Shown: positions 11,290 through 22,534 of the stretch, piece after piece
How the letters are laid out: each line of letters opens with the position of its first letter
Position numbering within the stretch: the stretch's first letter is position 1
Origin: Ariolimax columbianus
Lineage: Eukaryota; Mollusca; Gastropoda; Stylommatophora; Arionidae
Length of the DNA stretch: 64,000 nt
Direction of reading: 5' to 3'
Assembly: GCA_036924085.1 (NCBI GenBank)
Contig: JAVGWX010000019.1
Coordinates: 9,070,361 to 9,134,360 of the forward strand
Notes under the pieces: model-generated
Told to the model about the DNA's origin: nothing
The model's input: only the letters and a program-made list of their open reading frames with translations
The model's database searches: none
Program-made: the position numbers and the translations under genes

Positions 11290-12846
11290 ATGTCGAGGTT
11301 GGACAATGTTAAACAATGTTATCATTGTCTAGCTTTTGGACATTTGTCTATCGGATGCCCTAATATTCTTCGGAATATTAACAGTTCCTGGAGAAGAGGA
11401 GGACTGTTTGTCAAAAACAAGCCTTTCATGGCACGAGCTACAGTCAGCGATAAGTGGGAGGACAAAAGTCAACTACAAAACCAGCTAAGAGAACTAACAG
11501 GCAGAGTCATTCGGCTGGAAAGACAGGAAAAAGATCTCCAATGGAAGCTGCGACAGCTGTTACAACAGTTTGAAAACAGAGCTTTCAAACCAGCTAGGAA
11601 GGAGAGAAGAAATCAAGAAATCACAGAAGTAAACACGGCCCAGTATTTTGGAAGGGGACAGAGTGGTAGGAAAGTGAGTAGGAAGCCCATCCAACATCCA
11701 CATTCCGATCCGTGGAGGGACAGAGGTGGAAATCTCAGGACGGACGCGTGTGGACGACTGGAAAGAGGTGTCAAAAAGGGGAGTTTGACCCAGGTGGAGA
11801 GGCCAAGTCAAGTGAGGGGAGGAGGAATGGTTGGGCAGAAGTTTGAATCGGGCAGATTCTTAGCCCACAAGAGGCCTTTTGCACGGTTACAGATGGAGAG
11901 GCAGGACAGGAGCTATCAAAGAGACTTTAAGCACGAGGCGGATGGACAGAAAGAAAGAGATACAGGTTTTGTGTATCCAGAAAAGTTAGGGACGGAGGGC
12001 AGGTTACGCAATGCAAACGAGACAAACGTTCGCTCAGAGGTCCAGATAAAATGTTTCCGCATCGGACAGTGTAGGCCGAGAATTCAGGAAGAGGGTATTA
12101 CGTCGATTAACATGGTCGGGCGTGCTGAAAGGGGCCAAGTTTACCAGGAACTTGTCGTCAAGCCTGGTAGAACATTAGTTAAAGGCGACGAAGAATCGAA
12201 CAAGGAAATAGTCGGAGATTCGCCAGATAAAGAGGAAAGGAGAGGAGGAGGAATGGTGGCAGGACCAGCTATGGTTTCGTGCCCACCCAAGCCAGGTTCT
12301 AGCCATGCGGGAGAAGTGGTTGAACAGACCGAAAGAAGGGACAACCCTTCGGCCACCGAGGAAGGAAGTGGAAATGACGCACAGTTGGAATGCGAAACGG
12401 ACGCACCAACAGCAGCCAACAAAGGAGGAACAGAGTTTCTAAGGAAAACGAAGAAAAGGGAAAGACAGGTTAACCACAGCCAGGACAGCGAACCAGTCAT
12501 CGAAGCAAAGATGAAAAGATCTCAGTTCGAGATAAGCCAACAGTCAAACGAACAGTGTGAAAAGTCTTTCCCACAAATAGTGAATACAGATGGACGGAAG
12601 GCTGAAGTAGCGGACGATGTAAGTGTACGTAACACTACCAGAGAACCGGTGGGTACGAACCAAACAGCCGTGAAACAAACAGACCAGACGATGGGCGTTT
12701 TACAGGAGGAAATCGCGCAGCAATCAGAGACAGCTGATGGGGTAACGCATAGTCTGGTTAAAATAAGCAGTAGTGATAAGGAACGGTTGATACAATGTTT
12801 ACTGACGCTAGCCAAAAACATGGAAATCAGAAATGGAATTAGGTAA
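11290..12846 (+). CDS. Gag-like protein with N-terminal CCHC zinc knuckle (518 aa)
   Basis: The intact ORF of the LTR element. An in-frame TGA at 11242 bounds it on the left, and the first ATG is at 11290. Residues C10, C13, H18 and C23 form a CX2CX4HX4C knuckle, the nucleic-acid-binding motif of retroelement nucleocapsids. Residues about 59-98 are a Leu/Gln/Arg-rich heptad-like helix, probably a coiled coil for self-association. The remaining ~420 residues are highly charged (Arg, Lys, Glu, Gln), low in hydrophobics and probably disordered. No capsid-like hydrophobic core or protease D-T/S-G motif is visible. The knuckle lies at the N-terminus, whereas gag proteins usually have it near the C-terminus. 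A capsid part could have been lost, or an upstream part could be added by splicing; a GTAAGT donor-like site lies near 11182. A packaging or RNP role is inference. Confidence 0.75.
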   Translation: MSRLDNVKQCYHCLAFGHLSIGCPNILRNINSSWRRGGLFVKNKPFMARATVSDKWEDKSQLQNQLRELTGRVIRLERQEKDLQWKLRQLLQQFENRAFKPARKERRNQEITEVNTAQYFGRGQSGRKVSRKPIQHPHSDPWRDRGGNLRTDACGRLERGVKKGSLTQVERPSQVRGGGMVGQKFESGRFLAHKRPFARLQMERQDRSYQRDFKHEADGQKERDTGFVYPEKLGTEGRLRNANETNVRSEVQIKCFRIGQCRPRIQEEGITSINMVGRAERGQVYQELVVKPGRTLVKGDEESNKEIVGDSPDKEERRGGGMVAGPAMVSCPPKPGSSHAGEVVEQTERRDNPSATEEGSGNDAQLECETDAPTAANKGGTEFLRKTKKRERQVNHSQDSEPVIEAKMKRSQFEISQQSNEQCEKSFPQIVNTDGRKAEVADDVSVRNTTREPVGTNQTAVKQTDQTMGVLQEEIAQQSETADGVTHSLVKISSSDKERLIQCLLTLAKNMEIRNGIR

Positions 12847-14646
12847 AGTCGTGTGGAGTACTTACACACATGGGCTATCATGTGAAACTCCAGTTAATGT
12901 ATGCATTTGCATAAAATTTGTTTCATCTACCGTTATCCTTGGGAAACGGAGATTTGGATAATTAGGGGGTAGGGTATAGAGAAGGAGGAATGGCCAGATG
13001 TTAAAAATTCCTTTGAATTCGTTGTCTGAAGTACACGCCAGACAATGAGCGGACGGTCAGTCGGAAGCGAAGACTGACCGAGATCAAAGGGACATTTCCG
13101 ACCAGAGAAACGGACAAGAGACGCAGGATAGCTGGATGCGCCAGGTAATGATTACCCGACGCAGGGTAACACGTGGACGTGATGTTTCGGTTAATATCTG
13201 ACCAGGTAGCTTTGATGCGGAGAATTTGGGGAAATAGCGGTGAATTAGTTAGATCACAACACTCGGTTTTGATTCCTCGGGACAAAGACTGCACCCGGAC
13301 TAGTAGGGTTACAGCATGACGTAATTCGACAGGTGGACGATTCGGTTTTTGACTTTTGACTCAGACATAGTTTAGTATCTGATTAAGTTACAACTTAGTC
13401 ATAGTTTAGTGACATAGTCTAGTAGAACTTAGTCATAGTTTAGTATCTTATAAAGGGGGCATTAACAGGTGCTCATCTGTGGGGCACGAGCAAGAGTGAA
13501 GGTTGATGGCACTTGGTCATGTTTATGTGTGTAAATATTTTGATATTTGGATTTTGACAATCATATTACTTGCACTTTAATTGATTGTTGTTGTTTGTTT
13601 AAACATGATTATGTGTCCTTACATAAGTATCAAGGTGTGATACGGACTGAAATACTGATATCATGAGTATGCGTGCAAATATTTTGACATTTGTATTTGG
13701 TGTTTGGGTTTCGACATTGTATGCAATGCATTTGTCTTGTGTTTTTGTTGTTGTTTTTTTTTGTTGTTGTTGTTGAATCATCATGTTTACAGGTATTTGA
13801 TACAGGTTATATAGGTGATCTACAGAGCAGTATATCTCATCCAGACTGTAGGCCTCCGCAAGCACAAGTCACCACGAGTTCCAGAATCACATGTATGTGG
13901 AGTCTTTGCAGAGAAGACTACATTGATCAGAAGTTTTAATATTGACTATGACATATGTTGTCAAATATCGTTTTTGTGGGAAACATAAAGAATTTTGCTG
14001 TTTTCTTTGAGAGGGGATAGCTGTCAAGAGAGACAATGATAACTAGCCTGAGGATAACCCACGTAAGTTCGTGGCCTCACAGGAGTTAGTATGAAGTGAA
14101 TCGTCGGCCAGGCGTGTAATGAGACCGCCTGAGAAAATTGACCTGAACTGGTCGTGTGTAACAATGAAGGTTCGTGTCCTTAGAGGAAGGCACGGGAATA
14201 GGGCGAGGTATATTGACCTCAATGAGTAAGGAGAATTCCTTAAGGTGTTTCTGTTTTGATGAGTTAAAGGTCCCGCAGGGACAGACTTAGGTGAATTTGA
14301 CTGTAAAACGATGTAAAAGTGTTGGTTTGTGTTGTAAAAACGACCAGCCACAGTGTTTTTCTTCTGCTTGTATTGATTGTGTATGAATTACAAAAAAAGT
14401 TTATATGTATCAAATGACATGTCTTTTTTATGCATGTACGATGTGAGTGAAGTTGTAAACAGGAGTGGTGTTTACATTATGGATAGTAGAGACGAAAATG
14501 GCGTGACAGTGTTTTCTTTTCAAGGCATGTACGATGTGAGTGAAGTTGTAAACAGGAGTAGGTTTACATTTTGGATAGTAGAGACGAAAATGGTGGTCAT
14601 TTGCCAGATGATAAAAAATGACCATCCATGTTTCGGTCTGTAGTTT
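12847..14646 (+). other. Non-coding internal region of the LTR element
   Basis: About 1.8 kb after the ORF with only short frames. It holds a small tandem motif based on TTAGTCATAGTTTAGTATCT (13365-13450). It also holds a direct duplication of about 90 bp starting GCATGTACGATGTGAG, at about 14434 and 14526. Where pol would be expected, no YXDD, DSG or HHCC motif is visible in any frame. Confidence 0.6.
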
Positions 14647-14653
14647 AGGGAGG
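14647..14653 (+). promoter_or_regulatory. Polypurine tract
   Basis: AGGGAGG, three bases before the 3-prime LTR, fits the plus-strand primer site of an LTR element. Confidence 0.5.
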
Positions 14654-14656
14654 TAA

Positions 14657-15605
14657 TGTAACAGTTCCCGCCGGAGCAAGGGGAGTTTAGGGTGCCTGAA
14701 CATGTTAAAGCTTAAAGCTACATGAATGCATGTCAAGGTCACTCACTGTCTCAGCAAAGGAGAACAGAGTTGGGTTAAGGAATGTGGACAGGTAGAAACT
14801 GACCACTGGCCTTCCGATTTTGGTAGGGGGAGATTGATTGACAGACGAAATTGGCAACGGGGCTTGCTGCGAGAGAATGAGTGACAGGTGTGCAAAGTGT
14901 TTCGTTCCAATTGGAATTGAAGATGACCATACCTGAGATCGATTGGTCAAGCTCTGGCCTTGCTTGAGGATATATAACTCGAGACAAAGTTTAGCTCGAG
15001 AGGCTGGATGAGAGATGGAGAGTGAGGGAGAGAGAGAGGCTGTATGGAGGAAGCTGGAGAGAGAGAGAGACTGAATGTGGATAGTATGTTTAACTCACCG
15101 ACTTAGATAGAGGAGCGATTGATTGACGGTTGGACGAATGTTTAGTGATAGAACAGGATCGCTCAAATAGGTGTGTGAGTTTTGCATTAATAGATAATCT
15201 GAACGTGTGTTTGTAAGCAAGGACACATTGTGAACGAGTATGTCGAGATCGCCCGCCTGAGGGGATTTCTGTGAGGAAGAGTATTTGAAAAGGTGTGTTG
15301 AAGACGCAGTTAAGGCAATGTGTGTGTGATGTAATTGCAAGGCAATAGAACTAGGTTTTTAGTTAGTTGGGAATTCCATCAATAGCTAATGCTTACAATT
15401 CCCGTTTTAGTATAATGTTTAGTTAAGATATGTATTATATTGTGTTTGTAATTTCTCTACTCATTCTATGATATGAGTATGATATAATAAATATGCCACC
15501 TGATGTGTGATATGTCATTTACTGAGTATGGTCATGATGATGTGGATGAGTGTGAGAATGTTCTAAGTTAGATCACGGCCAAGGCAAACAGTGGGATCTG
15601 TTACA
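14657..15605 (+). repeat. 3-prime LTR
   Basis: 949 bp, same length as the 5-prime LTR, with no net indel and one mismatch seen (15327). Confidence 0.93.
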
Positions 15606-15835
15606 ATGGTGGTGATGATGATGTTGATGATGTTGATGATGTTGATGATCATGATGTGGATGATGATGATGATGATGATGTTGATGATGATGATGTGGAT
15701 GATGATGATGTGGATGATGATGATGATGATGATGATGATGTTGATGTTGATGTTGATGATGATGTTGATGATGATGATGTGGATGATGATCATGATGATG
15801 ATAACGATGGTGGTGATGGTGATGGTGATGTATCC
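15606..15835. repeat. GAT trinucleotide array, right part
   Basis: Continuation of the array interrupted at 10029. It begins with the duplicated ATGG and fades into GGTGATGGTGATG and then unique sequence. Confidence 0.95.
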
Positions 15836-16434
15836 AATCCTTACAGTGATGATTACATAGCCATGATTTTACATAATTCGTTTGCTAGCACTATGCACAT
15901 CCCTCTTTAGTCTCTTTTTACAACAAGCTAGGAAGGTGACATTTGACATATTCTTGTCACACTGGGTACCAACTGGACCAACATTTCGTACTGCTGTCGA
16001 CTAATTGGAAACCTCTTACATAAAAACTGTCTTTATAATATTAGGGCAAGTCAGTAAGTAGGTCACACACTGATATGGGATAGCTGGAACATGTAGTTGG
16101 TAGTTAATAAAGGTATCATTAGGTGGCAGTAACGTCCAGTTTTGTGATTTCTATATGTAGCAGACACTAGGTATCGCATGCACGTGTACAGCTAATATAC
16201 AAAACGCCGTCCAAGCTGACAGTGTATGCAATTTTTTAAAAACAGATTGTTGTGGGGTGTTGTATTTCTCTTCTCCCGGGGGGCTGGAATAGGTTTTCAA
16301 AAGGACATTCTACAAAGTATAATCGTAAGAAAATGCTTCCTATTTACAGCGAGAAGTGTCTGACGTGTAAAGCGGTGCTTTTCTTGGTGGATACTTCTTC
16401 TCAAGGACCCTCACAAATTGCTCATTAAACCCAA
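15836..16434. other. Spacer
   Basis: No exon, tandem array or recognised element seen, apart from possible unrecognised transposon sequence near its right end. Confidence 0.3.
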
Positions 16435-16602
16435 CCTGGTCGTCCTATTCAGGTTGCAGCAGAAGCGTATGTGCAGAGTGTGGGAAAGATGATTCGAGCT
16501 GGCAGGCGAGCAGCGATGGATAGAGTAGCAACGGTTATAAAGAGTACGCATGGTTTAGTCTACAGTATAATGCATGATCGCAACTATGTGGAAAATGTTT
16601 GA
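16435..16602 (+). pseudogene. Transposase N-terminal helix-turn-helix remnant (mariner-like)
   Basis: A 55-codon frame starts P-G-R-P-I-Q-V and contains VQSVGKMI, RRAAMDRVATVI and SIMHDRNYVENV. This spacing resembles the linker and second helix-turn-helix of mariner-type transposases (GRP...V..LI..RR...EIA...G...IL....). The pattern match is loose, and no catalytic domain follows before the 40-bp array. Confidence 0.35.
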
Positions 16603-16644
16603 GAAATGACAAAGAGGTTGAACGTGAAGTGTAAATGTGACTAA

Positions 16645-16980
16645 CACAGCAAACCAAATACTTCTATGCTGCAGGTTTTGGTGAAACAGCAAACCAAAGA
16701 CTTCTATGCTGCAGGTTTTGGGGAGACAGCAAATCAAAGACTTCTATGCTGCAGGTTTTGGTGAGACAGCAAACCAAAGACTTCTATGCTGCAGGTTTTG
16801 GGGAGACAGCAAATCAAAGACTTCTATGCTTCAGGTTTTGGTGGGACAGCAAACCAAAGACTTCTATGCTGCAGGTTTTGGTGAAACAACAAACCAAAGA
16901 CTTCTATGCTGCAGGTTTTGGTGAGACAGCAAAACCAAAGACTTCTATGCTGCAGGTTTTGGTGAAACAGCAAACCAACA
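16645..16980. repeat. 40-bp minisatellite, about 8 copies
   Basis: Regular 40-bp unit containing CTTCTATGCTGCAGGTTTTG, with GTGAGACAG/GGGAGACAG/GTGAAACAG variants. It ends in an (AAC)n stretch. Confidence 0.95.
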
Positions 16981-17224
16981 ACAACAACAACATTGGATGT
17001 GAGTTGTAGAAGATATTCTTACATCCCAACGCGTAATGAAGAACGTGGAGCTGGGTCCCGCTTGCTGTAGCACAATGTAGTACAACCCTACGTTAATCAC
17101 AGCGTGGATCCCCATCCCTATCTAGTGGGCATGTTGTGATACGATCTGTGTCCAGCTGCACGGCGTGGACATGAGTTGGGGCGCATTGCATTACGGTGCA
17201 CCTGACTCTGTGGCGAGTCTTGAC

Positions 17225-17745
17225 GTCCTGTAAACAAGTTCATGGTTGTCCTTGAGCGGGCACTTCCTTCGTGGAATAAGCATCTGGAATGTCAATTTGT
17301 TGTCCCTCAGTGGACACTTCATTCGTGGATGAAGCATCTGGAATGTCAATTTGTTGTCCCTGAGCGGGCATTTCCTTCGTGGATGAAGTATCTGGCAAGT
17401 CAATTTATTGTCCTTGAGTAGGCACTACCTTTGTGGATGAAGCATCTGTCACATGAATTTGTTGTCACTCAGCGGGCACTTCCTTTGTGCATCAAGCATC
17501 TGTCACTTCAATTTGTTGTCACTGAGCGGGCACTTCCTTTGTGGATGAAGCATCTGGCACGTTAATTTGTTGTCACTGAGCGGGCACTTCCTTTGTGGAT
17601 GAAGCATCTGGCACGTTAATTAGTTGTTGCTGAGCGGGCACTTCATTTGTGGATGAAGCATCTCGCACGTCAATTTGTTATCACTGAGCAAACACTTCCT
17701 TCGTGGATGAATCATCTGGCAAGTCAATTTACTCGGTCTCAGCTA
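17225..17745. repeat. 54-bp minisatellite, about 9 copies
   Basis: 54-bp unit containing GAGCGGGCACTTCCTTTGTG and GATGAAGCATCTGGCA, moderately diverged. On the - strand it reads through as Met-Lys-Cys-Pro-Leu-Arg repeats, an artefact. Confidence 0.93.
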
Positions 17746-17854
17746 TTTCTAAAGTCAATTTAACCAGTTCTCTGTCATCCGAAAATTGACTGTCACAACA
17801 TAGGGACACAGCCATTAGTCTTTCGGACATCGATACGTGCTCTGTGTTTTCTCT

Positions 17855-18440
17855 TAGCTAAATACGCTGCGCCAGTCTGGAAAAACGCTGCTCATGCGAA
17901 ACTAATTGACAAAATAATCAATGTGGCGGGTCGGATAGTATCAGGATGCCTAAAACATAATACCATTTAAAAAATATACCCCATAATTGGCATTGCACCA
18001 TCCGAGATCCGAAGAAGCGTCGCAGTAGAAATTGAACAAGACAAACTGGAGCATGACCCAAAATACCGATTTGGACATCAGGTACAAAGCACATGACTTA
18101 AATATAAACATAGCTTCCTGAAATCAACAAAGCCGATATAGACAAGCCATGAAAGCTGCCACATCGAGAGATATTACGAATTGATGAAGGCCCCAGATAT
18201 TGAACTTTTGGAGAACCTGTCCCTGGACATCATCTACCATGCACAACATAGAAGTCGCTGAACAGACTCCGAACTGGTGTATCACGGTGCAAGAGGAATA
18301 TGAAACGATAGAGATACAAAGATTATGCCACGTGTGACTGTGGGGCAATACAAGATACTGATCACCTGAGGACCTGCCCCAACCTCCAGGAAACATGCAA
18401 TTGGTGCTACATGCTGGAGGCAAAGAATAAAGCAATCCAT
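17855..18440 (+). pseudogene. LINE 3-prime end remnant (RNase H-type non-LTR element)
   Basis: Broken + frames spell pieces of the C-terminal region of non-LTR polymerases: AAPVWKNAAH, KLIDKIINVAGRIVSG, GIAPSEIRRSVAVEIE, then LNRLRTG and a CCHC-like C-D-C-G...D-H-L..C-P cluster near 18330-18380. The same Cys/His tail occurs in the LINE copies at 37.7 kb and 62.7-64 kb. Stops and frameshifts show it is dead. Confidence 0.55.
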
Positions 18441-18479
18441 GTAGCTCAATATCGGATGCATCAAGTATGACGTGGGGCT

Positions 18480-19570
18480 ATACACGTAAATTAAGTAAGT
18501 ACCAGCTCATATGCCTTCTCAAACTGTGTCGGTTACCCATTTACAACAGGAAAAATCTAGAATGTAAAGTTGAAGGCGAACCAACTCACTTCTATTGCTG
18601 CTGAAGTGTAATAGAGTTACAAGGGTTCAACGAGCCAACGCCAGGGAAGCCCTGAAAATACCGTTTGTGGTACCCACACATAACTTGAGAACCCTGCCCG
18701 AGAGGTTAGTTTATTGAACGAGGCATTGTCCTCAACTCTCAAACAATGCAGTTTGGGGCTGTCCAGCCAAAATGGTTCTCGTTCCCACGATTTGAACTAG
18801 AAATGCCATGACCCATAGGTCCTTCAGTAGTTTGAAAATAAAGGCAACTTTTCTCTGGGACACGCCAGTTCAAAAAACGTTTGAGAGAAATGAACTCTAG
18901 AAAGGAGAAGTCATTGACCAAAGCAGGGAGCTTAGCATATAAGCTGGGAGAGGAATTTCAGAGGGACAGATGAGAAGGACCAGTGAAGGGTATTCTACCG
19001 TGCAGTTTAGTAGGTAGCATATTAGACAAGAACAAGTAGATAGATAAAACTACAGAACTTAGCCAGTGAGAGACCAGAATAGAAAGATAGAATTAGAAGC
19101 CACCGAAGCAGACCAACACTGACAGGCAACGATAGACCACACAAGTGTAAGAATCTATCTGTGTGTGATGTGATGTTCGAGTCGTCATCACTAACACCGG
19201 TCTCTCGTGACCTGACTTCATTCTCATCAGACGGAGACGGGTTGCTTCAACACGAAGCTGTCGTCCTGGACGACCCATCGTGACTTGTGTGTTTCCTCGT
19301 CCTGACAACCACAATAACAGAACTACTGTCGTTCGTCATAGGCACGAGCACAGCTGCAGTCGGAGCATAGCTCTAGCCATTTCTATAAACTACACTTCCG
19401 TACTTTCCTACCATCATCCATAGCATGTACACAAAAATGTATCATTGAGACGGAAACAAACAAGCAAATAATGGGGGCAGTTTCAAACGGCTCACAATCA
19501 AAACATGGATGTGTCTGAATTCATGAATCAATTTCGTGCTCCTATGAGAAGTAAATCCATTAATTGAAAA
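18480..19570. other. Unrecognised ~1.1-kb spacer
   Basis: Moderate-complexity sequence with short frames on both strands, none assignable. No tandem array. Confidence 0.3.
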
Positions 19571-19574
19571 AAAT

Positions 19575-19660
19575 CGTACTGAAGTCAGATGTACTGGGCA
19601 TGTAGGCGCAACATACAGTACAACACACTATACTTTTTAAAATAAAAAGCAGAACGAGAA
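19575..19660 (+). repeat. Decayed 3-prime end of the CGTGGCC-type SINE
   Basis: CTGAAGTCAGATGTACTGGG...GGCGCAACATACAGTACAACAC aligns with the 3-prime body of the SINEs at 31.7 and 60 kb. The tRNA-like head is absent. Confidence 0.45.
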
Positions 19661-19724
19661 TTTTGTATTTTTATTTTTAAATATTTTTTAATGAAAAAAA
19701 TTGTGAGCAGTAGATAAATGTGTG

Positions 19725-19792
19725 TGTGTGTGGGGGGGGGGGGGGGGGGGAGGGATTTGGTTGAAAACAACAACAACAACAACAACAACTTG
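19725..19792 (+). repeat. Poly-G tract and (AAC)n
   Basis: About 20 consecutive G after (TG)n, then (AAC)8. The G run could form quadruplexes and is prone to sequencing or assembly error. Confidence 0.9.
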
Positions 19793-19904
19793 CTACTTAT
19801 TCTTTTTCTTATTCTTCTCCTTCTTCTTCTTTTTCTTCTCGGTGTTCCTGTTTTGCCATTCGGCTTCATTTTATGAAAAGATCTCTAGAATGAGCTCTAC
19901 TATG

Positions 19905-20205
19905 TGCTTCATGCACAGTGGCATTCACCGGCTCAGACTATGTGCCTCATGCACAGTGGCATTCACCGCCTCAGACTGTGTTCCTCGTGCACAGTGGCAC
20001 TCACCGCCTCAGACTGTGTGCCTCATGCACAGTGGCATTCACCACCTCAGACAATGTGCCTCATGCACAGTGGCATTCACCGCCTCCGACAATGTGCCTC
20101 ATGCACAGTGGCATTCACATACACAGACTGTGTGCCTCATGCACAGTGGCATTCACCGCCTCACACTGTGTGCCTCATGCACAGTGGCATTCACCGCCTC
20201 ATTAT
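19905..20205. repeat. 38-bp minisatellite, about 8 copies
   Basis: 38-bp unit containing CCTCATGCACAGTGGCATTC. Three overlapping + frames are open through it and are artefacts. Confidence 0.94.
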
Positions 20206-20329
20206 TTCTGTAATCTACCTTTTTCGTGGTTGAATTTGACATTGAAACTGTTGTATCTAAATAGTATTGGTTGTTGGGGGAGCTGTGTTGTGGTAGTCTT
20301 GGTATGGGGATAAACGATTTTAGTTATTG

Positions 20330-20835
20330 TTCTTTTGTTGTAGTCTAAAACTGTTCTTGTTTCCAAGAGCCTCCTGATGTCTTCGATTCTGATCTTGTCT
20401 CGTCTTGTTACACCCAATATTCTTCGCAGGCATTTTATTTTTGCTGTTACGATTTGTTTTCTTCATTTGTTGTTAGTGTCCAGTTTTGACATTGGTAGCA
20501 CAATGTCGGGACGAAAATCGTGTTGTATAAAGATCTTCTGATAGTTATTGTTACGTGCCTGCAATTAAGTATTGGTGACAATTGGCAATAATCTGATATG
20601 CCTTATTGCATCTTTATTGGATGTCCACGGAGATTCTTCCGTCTGCTGAAAATCGTGCTCACTAAGTACGTGAAATCTTTCACCTGTTTGATTTTCTGCT
20701 TTTCAAAGAAGACATTAGTTCCACCTTCTTTTCTATATATATTCATGACCTCCGTTATTCCTGTGTTGATTTTCATGATGTGTTCTTTACATGTTGTATT
20801 TAGTTTGCTAATATATTGTTGCAACTGCATTTATG
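20330..20835 (-). pseudogene. RTE-like LINE reverse transcriptase C-terminal fragment
   Basis: The - strand reads LQQYISKLN, CKEHIMKIN, TEVM and VKDFTYL, then after a frame change LRRILGVTRRDKIR and EDIRRLLETR. These match the palm-to-thumb and C-terminal linker of RTE-type reverse transcriptases (Q.Y...LN..C...MKIN..KT.VM, FTYLGS, LRRILG.TRRD.IRN). Frame changes and a missing 5-prime part make it a dead 5-prime-truncated copy. Confidence 0.7.
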
Positions 20836-20869
20836 AATCCAGCGTTAACCGGTTATAACGGGCTCCGGT

Positions 20870-21555
20870 AAAACAGTTTTGGCTGTTTGCAGAGTTCGGA
20901 CAGAAAATTCAATTAATATTTTTTAGACAGGTTTTGTTGATAGATGAAAAAATGGACGTATCTTTTTGTTTACCAAACTTTAACGTACAGAAACCAAGAA
21001 AGTAAGCAAGCCTTGTACATTCTTAACTTTGTGTTTGTGAAGTACTGCGAGTAGTTTAAAATATTTAATTTGGCAAACGTTATTCTAGTTATGTCTATTC
21101 TGAATTGGATAACCTTAAATACAGTTCCATGCATACAAGAAGCAAAAATTGAATAGTTATATAAAAAATGCGGAAATTACAAGTATGGTTAATACAATGT
21201 TCAAGTAATTGATTCAATCTAATATGTTTATGTACACGAAACTGATATGTTTATTTGCAGAAAAAACCATATCAGTGCAAAGTAAACATAAATATATGGC
21301 AGATAATTACATCACGACAACTAGAAACAGTCACATTCTAATAAAATGGGAGACATCAACATAGACAATGCACAGATGGACATTTACATAACAGATATAC
21401 AAGAATAGTACCCAGCTTTCATAACTTTTTAACGAAAACTGGAACTGCGCTATGCACATCCATTCACGAATTTCATCGGTATTGAGGGATAAGGGGGCTT
21501 ATATGGCTGAGGAATAAATACCACCGGATCCTGTAGTCGCCGCTGAGTGTACAAG
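20870..21555. other. AT-rich spacer
   Basis: No repeat array, coding exon or element seen. Confidence 0.35.
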
Positions 21556-21559
21556 ATTA

Positions 21560-21665
21560 GTTATTTCAACAAACAGAATATATACTTAACCGGGGGTTTG
21601 AACTCGTGTTCTCTTGTTCAAGAAATTGATAACCTAACGGTTTAGCCACTAGCTACATCCGAAAG
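21560..21665 (-). repeat. tRNA-like SINE, second family
   Basis: The - strand reads GTAGCTAGTGGCTAAACC (A-box-like), then GAGTTCAAACCCCCGG (B-box) and AAGTATATATTCTG. The copy at 25150-25262 has the same order (GGCCGAGTGG, GGTTCAAAACC, AAGATATACAG). Both look like a family derived from a tRNA with a long variable arm. Confidence 0.55.
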
Positions 21666-21839
21666 GAGATAAAATATTAGAGACATTTTAACATTTCAGA
21701 CATATTGCAGAGGTGAATAAGGAGGGTGGGCATAGGGCTAGATACCCCATCATGTCTCTCTCTTTCGCCTTCTATCACCCAGGGGTGCATAAGCCACCAA
21801 CCAACCCTCTTACGCCTTCTATCACCCAGGAGTGCATAT

Positions 21840-22465
21840 GCGAACAACCAACCCTCTCCAAGCAGCTCTGTCATGTACAATCTTTTCTACTTCTTTTCAG
21901 CTTTCATCTGTTTTCTTTTGTTCCGCCTCCAGATCTCTCCATGTATTCCTTGGTCTGCCTATGCCTCTCCTTCCCTGGTGGGTTCATGATAGGGATTGCC
22001 TGACGATAATGGCCTGGGGCTGTTTTAATGTATGACCCATCCATCTCCACTTTCTTCCGAAGATTTATTGTTCCATTTTACCTTGTCCCGCTCTCTCCCA
22101 CAGTCTGTCGTTTGTAACTTTGTCAAACCATTTTATACCAAGAATCTTTTTCAGACATCTGTTGACAAAACCCTGCAGTCTCCTGTCATTGCCTTTGGTC
22201 ATCCTCCAGGTTTCCGCTTCATACAGCAGGACTGGCTTCACATTTGAATTGAAAATCCTTATTTTTATTTTCCTTCTTATTTCCTTGAGTTCCATCTTGG
22301 TTTTAACATTCCGCATGCAGCTCTTGCTTTTTGTATCCTTGTTTTTATATCCTCGTCTGTCCCTCCTTCCTTGTTGATGATACTTCTTAGGTATATAAAA
22401 ACCTCAACCTCATCAAGTGGCGTTCCTCTCAGTCGGATTGGTTCTGTGCTTGATCCAATCCTGTA
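21840..22465 (-). pseudogene. LINE reverse transcriptase C-terminal fragment
   Basis: The - strand carries, with frameshifts, RLRGTPLDEVE-FIYL, GGTDEDIKTRIQKAR, then KIRIFNSNVKPVLLYEAETW, LQGFVNRCLKKILGIKW, and a weak GKERHRQTKEY tail. This is the thumb and C-terminal linker of an RTE/CR1-type non-LTR polymerase (V..F.YLGS...GGT..DI..RI.KAR; VLLYG.ETW; F.NRCLR.IL.I.W). The catalytic domain is missing. Confidence 0.7.
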
Positions 22466-22534
22466 GAAACTTCAAACCAAACAAGCTTCTGTAGATGCGC
22501 CCAAGTCAACCTTTACCTGCATGCACTTGTTGAA

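Larger units (their letters stand above)
10030..15605 (+). mobile_element. Complete young LTR retroelement, 5576 bp, gag-like ORF only
   Basis: Two directly repeated 949-bp LTRs flank a 3678-bp internal region. The LTR ends are TGTAACAG and CTGTTACA, obeying the TG...CA rule. ATGG at 10026-10029 is repeated at 15606-15609, a 4-bp target duplication. Removing the element and one ATGG rebuilds GATAACGATGGTGGTGATG, which exists intact at about 9860. By eye the LTRs differ only at 10700 (G) versus 15327 (T). A candidate primer-binding site, one long ORF and a purine tract before the 3-prime LTR are in the expected order. No protease, reverse transcriptase, RNase H or integrase motif is visible, so the element probably depends on proteins supplied in trans. 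Confidence 0.9.

Noticed and set aside
12847..14646. Hidden pol or env frame in the LTR element
   Set aside because: No frame above ~105 codons and no RT, RNase H, protease or integrase motif seen on either strand.
18739..19314. Two - strand frames of 60-73 aa
   Set aside because: No recognised motifs, no splice sites in phase with the TSP1 gene, and short enough to be chance.
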